Made by a program: the position numbers and the translations under genes. Shown piece by piece: positions 18,242 through 24,804 of a stretch of DNA of 42,053 nt. Origin of the DNA: a virus; the IMG/VR virus record IMGVR_UViG_3300029268_000040, positions 1-42,053 of that record; one strand, 5' to 3'. Each line of letters starts with the position of its first letter. The stretch's first letter is position 1. Under the pieces are notes generated by a model. The model had not been told where the DNA came from and made no database searches. It saw only the letters and a program-made list of their open reading frames with translations.

Positions 18242-18805
18242 ATGATAAAAAAAGAAGATTGCAAAAGATTCGAAAAATTCTTTGATAAAAATGACAATAA
18301 TTGCTGGGTATGGAAAGGTGCTTATGTAGGTGGTTATCATGTAGGTGGTGGTTATGGAGGCTTTGCTTATAAAGGAAGAGTAGTCAGGGCTCATAGGTTC
18401 TCTTATGAGCTTTACAAGGGAAAGATTTCGGAAGGAATGCTTGTTTGCCATCATTGTGATAATAGAAAATGTGTTAATCCATCACATCTATTTCTTGGCA
18501 CGCACAAAGATAATGCAAAAGACAGGGACAATAAAGGAAGATATTCTAGTGCTAAAGGAAGAATATGTTCAAAAGAAACCAAGATCAAAATAGGAAAAGC
18601 TAATACTGGTAGACCAAAGACACCGGAATTATTGGAAGTAATAAGTAAAAACCAACTTAGACTGTGGGCTGATCCTATATATAGAAAAAAAATGATTAAA
18701 GCACATATTGGTAAAAAACTTTCTCTTGAGCATCGACGGAAAATGAGTGAGGCGCAAAGTGAACGAAGAAGAAAAGAAGCAACGTCCAAAAACGAAATAT
18801 GTTGA
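18242..18805 (+). CDS. HNH homing endonuclease with NUMOD3-like repeats
   Basis: A 187-residue protein. An HNH_3 type core reads AHRFSYEL, LVCHHCDNRKCVNPSHLFLGTHKDNAKD (H70/H71, N79, H82; C72 and C77). Two NUMOD3-like DNA-binding helices follow: TKIKIGKANTGRP and IGKKLSLEHRRKMSEAQ. Free-standing HNH genes of this kind are mobile and insert between late genes. Its last 47 bases overlap the start of the next gene, so it may have inserted into or captured the holin upstream region. It is unrelated in sequence to the HNH gene inside the terminase intein except for the core motif. Confidence 0.9.
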   Translation: MIKKEDCKRFEKFFDKNDNNCWVWKGAYVGGYHVGGGYGGFAYKGRVVRAHRFSYELYKGKISEGMLVCHHCDNRKCVNPSHLFLGTHKDNAKDRDNKGRYSSAKGRICSKETKIKIGKANTGRPKTPELLEVISKNQLRLWADPIYRKKMIKAHIGKKLSLEHRRKMSEAQSERRRKEATSKNEIC

Positions 18806-19052
18806 ATTTTTTCAAGACATCAATCTAGACTATGATCAAAAAACGCTTGCGGGTTTTGTGGTTGGTTTTGTAGCTATAGTGCTAAGCATTGTATGTGTAA
18901 TTTATGGTTTGGCACATCAGGTGCAGTCAACATCTCTTATAGGTACGATCATTGTAGGATTGTTTGGACTTTGCGCCTCTCTCCTTAGTATCACGTTGCT
19001 AACTAAAGAGCGAACGAATATGAATGTTAACGGAGATAACAATCATGAATAA
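18759..19052 (+). CDS. Two-TM membrane protein, holin candidate
   Basis: A 97-residue protein with a GTG start at 18759; GTGAGG lies 6 bases upstream. An in-frame GTG at 18747 is the alternative. Two hydrophobic segments are clear: LAGFVVGFVAIVLSIVCVIY and SLIGTIIVGLFGLCASLLSI, joined by a short polar turn. Charged tails lie at both ends. The order after an endolysin and before a spanin pair makes a holin the best inference. The start lies inside the end of the HNH gene. Confidence 0.75.
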   Translation: MNEEEKKQRPKTKYVEFFQDINLDYDQKTLAGFVVGFVAIVLSIVCVIYGLAHQVQSTSLIGTIIVGLFGLCASLLSITLLTKERTNMNVNGDNNHE

Positions 19053-19272
19053 CATTCTGGCAATATTATCAGCTATTGGTGCAGCTATCTTTGGTCTGTT
19101 AGTTACATTTCTTTATGGTAAGAATAAAGGTAAGAAAGACGAGCAAATCGAGCAATTGAAGATGAATGTTGAACAGGCTGCAAGCATTAAAAAACAGAAT
19201 GACAATATAGACAGATTGGGTGTTTCAGAGATTAGAGAAAAGATGAAGAAGGAGTTTTCAAGTGAAAATTAG
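19045..19272 (+). CDS. Probable i-spanin (Rz-like)
   Basis: A 75-residue protein starting at the ATG at 19045, with GGAG 9 bases upstream; the longer in-frame ATG at 19024 lacks a site. It has one N-terminal transmembrane helix (ILAILSAIGAAIFGLLVTFLYG), a lysine-rich boundary, then a polar coiled coil to the end. That is the plan of inner-membrane spanins. The next gene, a lipoprotein, starts 11 bases before its stop, as in overlapping Rz/Rz1 pairs. Confidence 0.75.
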   Translation: MNNILAILSAIGAAIFGLLVTFLYGKNKGKKDEQIEQLKMNVEQAASIKKQNDNIDRLGVSEIREKMKKEFSSEN

Positions 19273-19471
19273 AACTATACTTTTGTTATCTTTATTCTTG
19301 ATGGGGGGATGTTCTACCACTCCAATCATAAATTCTTTTTGTCAAAATACAGGCATTATAACTCTTACAAATCATGATATTGAAAACTTGTCAGATCGCG
19401 CGATTGTTTCTATTTACAAACACAATTCTGCTTATGTGCAGATATGTAATATAAAATTAGATCAAGACTAA
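19262..19471 (+). CDS. Outer-membrane lipoprotein, probable o-spanin (Rz1-like)
   Basis: A 69-residue protein. A signal peptide (KIRTILLLSLFLMGGC) ends in a lipobox LMGGC at Cys16, so the mature lipoprotein is about 54 residues. It is not proline-rich as lambda Rz1 is. Its CSTTP...FC pattern with later HN and C residues resembles small phage lipoproteins found next to Rz. It overlaps the upstream i-spanin gene in another frame, which supports a two-component spanin. The lipobox implies a Gram-negative host. Confidence 0.75.
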   Translation: MKIRTILLLSLFLMGGCSTTPIINSFCQNTGIITLTNHDIENLSDRAIVSIYKHNSAYVQICNIKLDQD

Positions 19472-19483
19472 AGGACATAATTC

Positions 19484-19708
19484 ATGCTCCATCAATTTTG
19501 GTTGGATTTAGGTTCGCCTAGTTGGATTAGTTTTTTCGCGCTTTTGGCAATAGTAATGAAGGTTATTGATGATTTTATTCGTAAGCGTCCAGTTGCTAGA
19601 ACGCAAAAAAAATTAAATGAATTCAAGCAGAAGATGACAGAAGAATTGTTGATTATTCATTTAAAAATCAGGGAAATTGAAAGTAAGTTGAGCGAGCAAT
19701 CTAGATAA
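19484..19708 (+). CDS. Single-TM lysis-region protein
   Basis: A 74-residue protein with AAGGA upstream. A transmembrane helix near residues 12-30 (SWISFFALLAIVMKVIDDF) is followed by a charged coiled coil. It could be a second holin or antiholin, or a second i-spanin; the sequence does not decide. It is the last rightward gene before the convergent early operon, 52 bases away. Confidence 0.7.
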   Translation: MLHQFWLDLGSPSWISFFALLAIVMKVIDDFIRKRPVARTQKKLNEFKQKMTEELLIIHLKIREIESKLSEQSR

Positions 19709-19760
19709 GCAATATTTATTCTTCCATTTCTTTCCACATTTTTGCTCTCAATCCAGCTCT

Positions 19761-20030
19761 TTAAATCTTTTTAGTTTCTTCCAATTTAGCCCTCTGAATA
19801 TTTGCCTTAGCTCTTTTTTCTCTTTTTAATTTACGTTTTCTTAATCTTTCTTTTTCATCTAAAACCCATATGCGAGCATTAAGAACTGCAATAAAAGGAC
19901 GTAATTTCTTTCTTATAAATGCATATTTAATTTCTGTAAGCATTCTAAGCGCATGACGATCGCCGCATGGATGTTCTTTTAGGTATTCTCCCATGCAGCT
20001 ATAGTTTGATGGTAAATATCTACTGAGCAT
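19761..20030 (-). CDS. Basic hypothetical protein, last gene of the leftward early operon
   Basis: An 89-residue protein with GGAG 9 bases before the ATG. The N-terminal half contains MGEYLKEHPCGDRHALRML; the C-terminal 35 residues are strongly basic (RLRKRKLKREKRAKA), suggesting nucleic-acid binding. No family is recognised. It follows a 51-codon ORF with only 1 base between, and ends 52 bases from the lysis cluster on the other strand. Confidence 0.75.
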   Translation of the reverse strand: MLSRYLPSNYSCMGEYLKEHPCGDRHALRMLTEIKYAFIRKKLRPFIAVLNARIWVLDEKERLRKRKLKREKRAKANIQRAKLEETKKI

Positions 20031-20031
20031 A

Positions 20032-20187
20032 TTATTTTTTCTCCGTATTATCTAACATCTCTAGCATTTTCACTAACTTTTCAAATGTGTCAGCGATTCT
20101 TTTTAATTCTTCTGTTTGTTTTTTTGCTTCTTCAATTTCCTTGTATTGATTCTTTAAATTTTCCTCAAGGTATATGCTGTCGATCAT
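20032..20187 (-). CDS. Small coiled-coil protein
   Basis: A 51-residue ORF (MIDSIYLEENLKNQYKEIEE at the start) that is one continuous amphipathic helix with heptads of Leu, Ile and Val. It begins 4 bases inside the stop of the upstream gene, and its stop lies 2 bases before the next start, so it fits the operon without gaps. A weak GGAT site precedes it. It probably dimerises; no function is known. Confidence 0.65.
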   Translation of the reverse strand: MIDSIYLEENLKNQYKEIEEAKKQTEELKRIADTFEKLVKMLEMLDNTEKK

Positions 20188-20582
20188 GTTATATCCATTT
20201 TTGTTAACGAAGTGATACTTTTAATATTAGGTAATGGGGTGTAATTAACTAACTTTTTATATTTTTGTTTAGGAAGGTTTCCAGTTAATAGTAGGTCGCT
20301 AGCTACGAACAAAGAGAATTTATTCCGCGCAAGATCATTCGGTTCGATTTTCGCATACTCTTGATAAGCTTCAGTCTCAAGTGCGCACTTTATTACTTTT
20401 TGTAGATAAGACACTTCACATTCACTATGCTCTTTATAAAAACATAATCTTTGTCTATGAATAATTGTTTTCACTTCTATTTCTTTTAGTCTTTTTATGG
20501 GAATAAACAGAGTGTAACTTGTCTCGGTTGCCATTGCCTTTTTTTGTTCATTAATAGCTTTCGAAAAGTTAAAGATTTGCAT
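20184..20582 (-). CDS. Early-operon hypothetical protein, paralogue of the next gene upstream
   Basis: A 132-residue protein. The ATG at 20582 is chosen because GGGAGG lies 6 bases upstream; a longer ORF reaches 20633. A central block (CFYKEHS..., then EAYQEYAKIEPNDLARNKF and FVASDLL) matches the neighbouring 20602-20946 protein closely. The surrounding ends differ. Mostly helical, with no known domain. Confidence 0.75.
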   Translation of the reverse strand: MQIFNFSKAINEQKKAMATETSYTLFIPIKRLKEIEVKTIIHRQRLCFYKEHSECEVSYLQKVIKCALETEAYQEYAKIEPNDLARNKFSLFVASDLLLTGNLPKQKYKKLVNYTPLPNIKSITSLTKMDIT

Positions 20583-20601
20583 TGTTTCCTCCCTTAGTTT
20601 G

Positions 20602-20946
20602 TCATATTTTAATCTCCACCATTGGTAGTGCATGGACTTCCGGAGATGGCGGCGGAGCTGTCAATCTTCTGGTTTTCATTTTTGGCGCATTTACTTTTAA
20701 CAAATCATCAGCAACAAATAATCTGAACTTATTTAAAGCAAGATAATTATGTTCTATTTTAGCATACTCTTTATATTCTTTTGTAAATTCAGCTTTAAAG
20801 ATAGCGTATTGTATAAGCCGTGTTTCTATTTTTGGATGCTCTTTATGAAATGTTAATTGTTGTTTGTAAGCTATTTCTTTTTCTTCTTTTGTAGCTTCTT
20901 TTTCTATTAACTTTTTATTTGCTTCTCGTATAAAACTTAATATCAT
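20602..20946 (-). CDS. Early-operon hypothetical protein, paralogue
   Basis: A 114-residue protein sharing (T)FHKEHP, KEYKEYAKIEHNYLALNKF and FVADDLL with the 20184-20582 gene, roughly half identical over 65 residues. This is an old tandem duplication within the operon. Its start overlaps the stop of the upstream gene by 4 bases, consistent with co-translation. No family is recognised. Confidence 0.75.
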   Translation of the reverse strand: MILSFIREANKKLIEKEATKEEKEIAYKQQLTFHKEHPKIETRLIQYAIFKAEFTKEYKEYAKIEHNYLALNKFRLFVADDLLKVNAPKMKTRRLTAPPPSPEVHALPMVEIKI

Positions 20947-21149
20947 TGCGGGGCCTTTGGTTGGACAGATGATGTAATTTGAGATGCATCAGCTATTAAT
21001 TTAAGTGTATTTGCAGTAAACAAGTTCATTTTAACTATTGGATGCACATTGTTAATTATATGAGCAGGTTTAATTGTATGAGCAGGTTTAATTGCTGAGC
21101 TTATTTCAAATGCTTTAGCTATCATTGGCATTATATTTTTTAGTTTCAT
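20943..21149 (-). CDS. Small hypothetical protein with a PAH repeat
   Basis: A 68-residue protein containing a short tandem repeat IKPAHTIKPAHIIN; the DNA GAGCAGGTTTAATTG is repeated at 21062-21092. No domain is recognised. It is translationally coupled to the paralogue gene downstream (4-base overlap). It is a weak coding call, supported mainly by the operon spacing. Confidence 0.6.
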   Translation of the reverse strand: MKLKNIMPMIAKAFEISSAIKPAHTIKPAHIINNVHPIVKMNLFTANTLKLIADASQITSSVQPKAPQ

Positions 21150-21168
21150 AGGTTTTCTCTATTATTGA

Positions 21169-21402
21169 TTAATCGCATATTGGAGGAGGACAGTTTCTAT
21201 TATCTAAGTCTTTAGCAGCTTGTTGCTCAGCAGTAATTTCACTTTGATATTGAGCGGCTGAATAGATATTGCTACAGTTTTTCTTTGTTGTGCTACTTTT
21301 ATCTTGCAAGACATCTGTCATGAAGTGGACACATACCTTTGCCAATCTATTGTTTGCAACATTAGATTGGTTGTTGATTACATTATTATTTACTGGTTCC
21401 AT
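21169..21402 (-). CDS. Small Asn/Gln-rich hypothetical protein
   Basis: A 77-residue protein with GGAG 8 bases before the ATG. The first 20 residues are Asn-rich; four cysteines (VCVHF, NCSNI, CPPPIC) might pair or bind metal. No family is recognised. It lies between the nuclease gene and the small-gene tail of the operon. Confidence 0.65.
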   Translation of the reverse strand: MEPVNNNVINNQSNVANNRLAKVCVHFMTDVLQDKSSTTKKNCSNIYSAAQYQSEITAEQQAAKDLDNRNCPPPICD

Positions 21403-21478
21403 CTTTATTCTCCGGTTAATTAGTGGTACAACAGTGTTTACAGCCTAATAGCTGTGTAAGATTCATCATTTTGTTTTC

Positions 21479-22435
21479 TCAAATTTTAATAATATCAACG
21501 CGAAAGTATTTTTTTACCTGTTCATATTGAGATTTAATTTCAGCAGGTACATTGTAATTTTTTCTCTCAAATTCCTTAATTTTGATTATCCAATCTGTAC
21601 CTATGCATATATCACCAATTTTATTAAATTGGCTTTTTATATTATCGTCAAGATTATTATATTCATCTACTAGGGGCTTAAGTTCTAAGCGTCGTTCAAG
21701 CTTGCTTTCAAGCTCCTTATCGTCAATCATGGTCGCCCCTTCATACTTCGTTAGGCACGGGCAGAGGTGCTTAAACGAGCAATAGGCGCAAATTTTCTCA
21801 TCAAAATCCATAGGTTTTGGAAGGATGCCAGTTTTTATATTTTCATCCCATAGCCTCTCCAATCTACTTATTATTTTTTCAACCTCTTCTAGATCAAGAA
21901 TTACAGGAAGAAATTTATATGAACCCAAACAATTGGATAAGATAAAAACACCTTCGCTTTGATTGTTTCCATACAAATATAGTTGCATCTGAACCAGGTA
22001 TTTCCGGTGTAATGGTTTTTTTAAAAAATCTGCCAATGAGGTTATAGAAGCAAAAATATTGGGATGCATCGATTTAATTTCTATGGGGAAAATCCTATCA
22101 AAATACGAAATCTTGCCATCTATATGACCGCGGCAAATAACTTCACCATTTCGGTTTTTTATCTCAAAGGGCTGTTGTGATTCGATTATTGAAAACCCTA
22201 AACTTAATAGCTCGGTAATTACCGTTCGTTCTTCGAGATTTCCTCTATCAAATCTGCTTTGCAAACTGGAATTATGGAGAGACTTATCGTTCCAGCTAAG
22301 TATCGAATGGCATAATTCCAAATCACAAGAAGAAATATTTGAAGCCCGAAATTTGTCCGCGGGGAATCGTTTGATTTTGGCTGACAGAGATTCTTCCCGC
22401 TTAGATTCGATTTCATCTATGAGGATTGATAGCAT
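21479..22435 (-). CDS. PD-(D/E)XK nuclease, Cas4/RecB-like, with Fe-S cysteines
   Basis: A 318-residue protein. The nuclease core shows GHIDG (D106), PIEIKSM (E119, K121) and QLYLY (Q151, Y155). Cysteines fit an iron-sulphur cluster as in Cas4 and AddB: one from the N-terminal SSCDLELC (C37 or C42) and CAYCSFKHLCPC (C216, C219, C225, C227). The C-terminal 90 residues are helical. It abuts the single-strand annealing gene, so the pair is probably a lambda Red-type recombination system in which this enzyme resects DNA ends. No CRISPR array or other cas gene is present. Confidence 0.88.
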   Translation of the reverse strand: MLSILIDEIESKREESLSAKIKRFPADKFRASNISSCDLELCHSILSWNDKSLHNSSLQSRFDRGNLEERTVITELLSLGFSIIESQQPFEIKNRNGEVICRGHIDGKISYFDRIFPIEIKSMHPNIFASITSLADFLKKPLHRKYLVQMQLYLYGNNQSEGVFILSNCLGSYKFLPVILDLEEVEKIISRLERLWDENIKTGILPKPMDFDEKICAYCSFKHLCPCLTKYEGATMIDDKELESKLERRLELKPLVDEYNNLDDNIKSQFNKIGDICIGTDWIIKIKEFERKNYNVPAEIKSQYEQVKKYFRVDIIKI

Positions 22436-23269
22436 TTATTTCCCCCCAGCTTGTGCCCAAGCGCATACATCTTCGTAGTCTTTCTTTTCGATGTCTCTGC
22501 TACTATCGATATTATAATTTGTCATCAAGTAATCTTTAAGTTGATCATTTGTAATATTAGCTTGCTTTGCGATTGCAAAGAGGCGCTTGCCCTGTGCTTC
22601 CGATATTTTACCGCCACCTTGCCCACCAGATGCGTAAGTAATTTTGTTGATTCTTTCAACCTTATGTTCAGTATTGGCCCAGGATGATTGCAATTGGTCG
22701 AAGGTCAAAGTATCCATGCCGAGGAGGGTTTTGAGCCCGCGAGCAAAGCAGTTTGTGAACGCGGATTTCTTTATATTAGTTTCGTCCACCTCTGAACTTG
22801 GCTTGAAAACGCCACCAGCTTTAGCAAAGAACTGAGCTCGCGAAGACTTAGTACCAATTTCTTGAATTGTTTCAATCGCTCCAGAAGGATTTTTCAGGTG
22901 AAACAGCATTGTATATGTATAAATATAAAACGAACCTTTATCATCATTTGAAAATTCTTTCGTAATATTTTTTATTTCAGAACTTACGCCAAATAACCTA
23001 GCTATTTTTTTACATCCTGATGCTTTTAAGTAGGCATTCCCTCCGAGATTTTCCCAATCATTTTGATTTGTAACTTTCAAGCACAGGATTGTTATCTTAT
23101 TAATGAGATCTATTCTTTTCTCTGCTGCACTTAAAATTGTCTCGTTAGTAGCTGTACTTGGCAATCCAACTGATAGTGCAGCCGGAACATTTGCCGTCGG
23201 TTCTGCTATAACATTATTATTAAAAACTTCTTCTAAACTCATTTCATTTGTTGTTTTGGTATCGTTCAT
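22436..23269 (-). CDS. Single-strand annealing protein, Rad52/Erf-type (inferred)
   Basis: A 277-residue protein with AAGGA upstream. Residues about 60-200 contain YLKASGCKKIARLFGVSSE, YTYTMLFHLKNPSGAIE, EIGTKSSRAQFFAKAGG and ETNIKKSAFTNCFARGLKTLLGM, which resemble phage annealing proteins of the Rad52/Erf group. A separate C-terminal domain (about 215-275: ISEAQGKRLFAIAKQANI.) is seen on many phage recombinases. The downstream nuclease starts immediately after its stop. Family assignment by eye is moderate; its recombination role is supported by the partner gene. Confidence 0.7.
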   Translation of the reverse strand: MNDTKTTNEMSLEEVFNNNVIAEPTANVPAALSVGLPSTATNETILSAAEKRIDLINKITILCLKVTNQNDWENLGGNAYLKASGCKKIARLFGVSSEIKNITKEFSNDDKGSFYIYTYTMLFHLKNPSGAIETIQEIGTKSSRAQFFAKAGGVFKPSSEVDETNIKKSAFTNCFARGLKTLLGMDTLTFDQLQSSWANTEHKVERINKITYASGGQGGGKISEAQGKRLFAIAKQANITNDQLKDYLMTNYNIDSSRDIEKKDYEDVCAWAQAGGK

Positions 23270-23287
23270 TTTGTATTTTCCTTTTAT

Positions 23288-23503
23288 TTATTTTTTTAAT
23301 AATTTTATTTTTTCTTGAAGTGAGGAAATAAAACTGTAGACAAAAACATCTTTTGTTATGCCATCGTGTGAATTTCCTTCATATCTTTTAAAAGAATCTT
23401 TGAAATCTAGGGTCATTGCCTCGATTGATTCTACCGGATTTGACGCAAATAAAACTCGATTTTGGAGCTTGATTTGGTCTGAATATTGTAGTTTTGTTGC
23501 CAT
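23288..23503 (-). CDS. First gene of the leftward early operon, hypothetical
   Basis: A 71-residue protein with AGGAAAC before the ATG. It is mostly helical with no recognised motif. It lies about 75 bases downstream of the predicted start of the repressed leftward promoter, and 18 bases before the annealing-protein gene, so it is probably co-transcribed with the recombination genes. Confidence 0.7.
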   Translation of the reverse strand: MATKLQYSDQIKLQNRVLFASNPVESIEAMTLDFKDSFKRYEGNSHDGITKDVFVYSFISSLQEKIKLLKK

Positions 23504-23554
23504 TTTTTGTTTCCTGTTTTTCCTGAATTTTATTAAACTTTTATAATATTTCTA

Positions 23555-23657
23555 ATAACACATGTTATTATTTACAACGACAGAAATATAACACTTGTTA
23601 TTGGATATGTCAACTATAAGTAATAATATTTGCATTGCAAATTATAACAGATGTGAT
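23555..23657. promoter_or_regulatory. Repressor operator cluster, three ATAACA-N2-TGTTAT sites
   Basis: Site 1 is at 23555-23568 (ATAACACATGTTAT), site 2 at 23588-23601 (ATAACACTTGTTAT), and site 3 at 23644-23657 (ATAACAGATGTGAT, one mismatch). Sites 1 and 2 are perfect 6-2-6 palindromes 33 bp apart, close to three helical turns. Site 2 lies in the spacer of the leftward promoter, and site 3 in the spacer of the rightward repressor promoter. The same palindrome recurs at 29526. Binding by the adjacent XRE protein is inferred. Confidence 0.85.
23585..23613 (-). promoter_or_regulatory. Leftward early promoter with internal operator
   Basis: On the minus strand: TTGACA (23608-23613), 17-bp spacer, TATATT (23585-23590). 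The perfect operator 23588-23601 covers the end of the spacer and half of the -10 box, so a bound repressor would block polymerase. It faces the recombination operon. Confidence 0.85.
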
Positions 23658-23662
23658 ATATT
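23635..23662 (+). promoter_or_regulatory. Repressor promoter with internal operator
   Basis: TTGCAA (23635-23640), 16-bp spacer, TATATT (23657-23662). The third, imperfect operator fills the spacer, so the repressor probably limits its own synthesis. Confidence 0.65.
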
Positions 23663-23687
23663 TTCTGATAAACAGCTGGAGAAAAAA

Positions 23688-23930
23688 ATGGTAGACAAGA
23701 TTAAAATTGGATTTGATCCAGATAAAACAATAATTAAACAGATTCGAGAAACCGTCCGTTTGTCACAGGCAAAACTTGCCAAATTATTGAATGTTTCCCA
23801 ACCTCTGATTGCCTATCTTGAACGCAAAAGAAGTAAGATTAATTTGAATAAAGCGGTCGAGTTGGTGGCTGTCGCAGCAAAGCTTAATATTATTATAAAA
23901 ATAGATGATATTAAGAAAGATTATTTCTAG
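23688..23930 (+). CDS. XRE-family transcriptional repressor (Cro/HipB-like)
   Basis: An 80-residue protein starting at the ATG at 23688, with GGAG 8 bases upstream; a longer in-frame ORF back to 23595 would run through the promoter and operators. The helix-turn-helix reads LSQAKLAKLLNVSQPLIAYLER (about residues 25-46). There is no C-terminal autocleavage domain, so it is not LexA/CI-like and should not respond directly to RecA. It is divergent from the recombination operon across a three-site operator region and may also control the 29.5-kb promoter. A HipB-like antitoxin is an alternative, but no toxin gene accompanies it. Confidence 0.85.
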   Translation: MVDKIKIGFDPDKTIIKQIRETVRLSQAKLAKLLNVSQPLIAYLERKRSKINLNKAVELVAVAAKLNIIIKIDDIKKDYF

Positions 23931-23938
23931 TTTCAATA

Positions 23939-23967
23939 TTGACATAAGTTCCTTGTAGGATGATAAT
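23939..23967 (+). promoter_or_regulatory. Rightward promoter of leader-RNA copy 1
   Basis: TTGACA (23939-23944), 17-bp spacer, GATAAT (23962-23967). The -10 is part of TGATAATT (23961-23968), which has its inverted partner AATTATCA at 23988-23995. The copy at 24743 has the same plan, so a shared regulator may bind both. Confidence 0.8.
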
Positions 23968-24002
23968 TGTTGCTGCGAGCTTTACGAAATTATCAGAAAT
24001 TA

Positions 24003-24123
24003 AGAGTGTTTATAGTGAGGTGTTTAAGGTGCATCAAATCCCGTCTCCAATGACAGGTTAAAGTTCGCACTTCAAATCACCTTGGCACCTCACTATAAGC
24101 ATTCGACCTAACAAGGAATGCTT
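24003..24123 (+). ncRNA. Structured leader RNA, copy 1 (candidate cis element or small RNA)
   Basis: A 13-bp stem closes the element: 24010-24022 (TTATAGTGAGGTG) with 24086-24098. Inside, GTGC (24029-24032) pairs with GCAC (24067-24070), enclosing the conserved GTGCATCAAATCC and GGTT(A)AA. AAGGTG (24026-24031) can instead pair with CACCTT (24078-24083), so two folds compete. After the closing stem, TAAGCATTC (24096-24104) can pair with GAATGCTTA and trap the AAGGA ribosome-binding site. Downstream lie only a 15-codon ORF and a terminator, so it may act in trans. The class is unrecognised. Confidence 0.7.
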
Positions 24124-24171
24124 ATGGCAATATCTAAGAAGCTTCGCTTAATAATTATTTGGACGTCGTAA
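24124..24171 (+). CDS. 15-codon ORF behind leader copy 1
   Basis: ATG with a good AAGGA site 6 bases upstream, encoding a 15-residue peptide ending IIIWTS. It occupies the same place as the start of the replication gene behind leader copy 2 (both have AAGGAATGCTTATG). It could be a leader peptide, a remnant of a duplicated gene start, or simply untranslated. A terminator follows 38 bases later. Confidence 0.35.
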   Translation: MAISKKLRLIIIWTS

Positions 24172-24208
24172 AGAAGAGTTATATTATTCTTTTTGCCGAT
24201 TTTTTCAG

Positions 24209-24241
24209 AACCCAGTTTGCCGCTAAGCGCTGGGTTTTTTG
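24209..24241 (+). terminator. Terminator of the leader-copy-1 transcript
   Basis: AACCCAG pairs with CTGGGTT around an inner CGC-TAA-GCG hairpin, followed by TTTTG. It would end a transcript of roughly 265 nt from the promoter at 23939. Confidence 0.8.
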
Positions 24242-24250
24242 TTTTATTGT

Positions 24251-24460
24251 TCACTGCATTTCCTCCTTGTGACCGTCAATCCATGCATCAAATTGCTCCA
24301 AGTTAATAAGCACTTTTGACCCAATCCTCCGCAAGCACTTCTCTAGTCCGTTTTGTTTGGAATTGAAAATCAAGTAACGAAGAGATCCCTCGCTAAAAGA
24401 TTTGTATATCTCAGCCGTTTGTCGAACAGTCGCCCATTTTTGTTGTTTTGTCTCAGTCAT
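24251..24460 (-). CDS. Excisionase/AlpA-like DNA-binding protein
   Basis: A 69-residue protein with GGAG 6 bases before the ATG. WATVRQTAEIYKSFSEGSLRYLIF and CLRRIGSKVLINLEQFDAWID match the winged HTH_17 (excisionase or MerR-like) pattern: a first HTH helix pair and a terminal wing (RRIG..VLIN...FDAWI). It faces leftward between the two leader RNAs. With no integrase gene nearby, it is more likely a regulator of the replication or leader promoters than a true excisionase. Confidence 0.75.
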   Translation of the reverse strand: MTETKQQKWATVRQTAEIYKSFSEGSLRYLIFNSKQNGLEKCLRRIGSKVLINLEQFDAWIDGHKEEMQ

Positions 24461-24490
24461 AGAAGCTCCTTAAATTAATAATTATTAAAG

Positions 24491-24513
24491 GCAGCAATCC
24501 GTAGGATTGTTGC
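24491..24513. promoter_or_regulatory. 10-bp inverted repeat upstream of the AlpA-like gene
   Basis: GCAGCAATCC, GTA, GGATTGTTGC: 10 pairs with one G-T. It has no T-tract on either side, so it is more likely an operator or an RNA hairpin than a terminator. It lies 31 bases before the AlpA-like start codon. Confidence 0.5.
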
Positions 24514-24742
24514 GATGTGTGGAGCGTAATTGAAAAATAGGGTAAAAAATATGCGATCAGGGAATTATCAAGGAATCAGGGAACAATATGGAATTATCGA
24601 AAAATGACTAGATGTGGAAAACCCGGGCAATGGGCTCATGAATCAATCTTGCCACCGAAATTAAATTCGCCTTTACTAAACAATCGAATCTTATTTGAAA
24701 TGGTTTTTCTTCCCCATTTTCCAGTCTTCAGTGAAATTTAAT
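24514..24742. other. Gene-free stretch before the replication promoter
   Basis: No supported gene here. AATTATCA occurs at 24563-24570 and nearly again at 24592-24599 (ends CG), the same octamer that flanks both leader promoters as an inverted pair. Tiny ORFs, such as 18 codons from 24551, have no good support. Confidence 0.5.
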
Positions 24743-24771
24743 TTGACTTAAGCATAAGGCAGAATGATAAT
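24743..24771 (+). promoter_or_regulatory. Replication-operon promoter (leader copy 2)
   Basis: TTGACT (24743-24748), 17-bp spacer, GATAAT (24766-24771). The layout matches the copy at 23939, including TAAG after the -35 and the TGATAATT/AATTATCA pair (24765-24772 and 24788-24795) astride the expected start. Confidence 0.8.
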
Positions 24772-24804
24772 TGAGCTGCAAAGATTTAATTATCAAACTA
24801 CAAT

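Noticed and set aside
21420-21478. 16-codon minus-strand ORF (ends CKHCCTTN)
   Set aside because: It is too short and lacks a ribosome site; it may be a spacer between early genes.
23595-23687. Longer N-terminus of the XRE repressor
   Set aside because: It would translate the promoter and operators; the GGAG-preceded ATG at 23688 gives a complete HTH protein.
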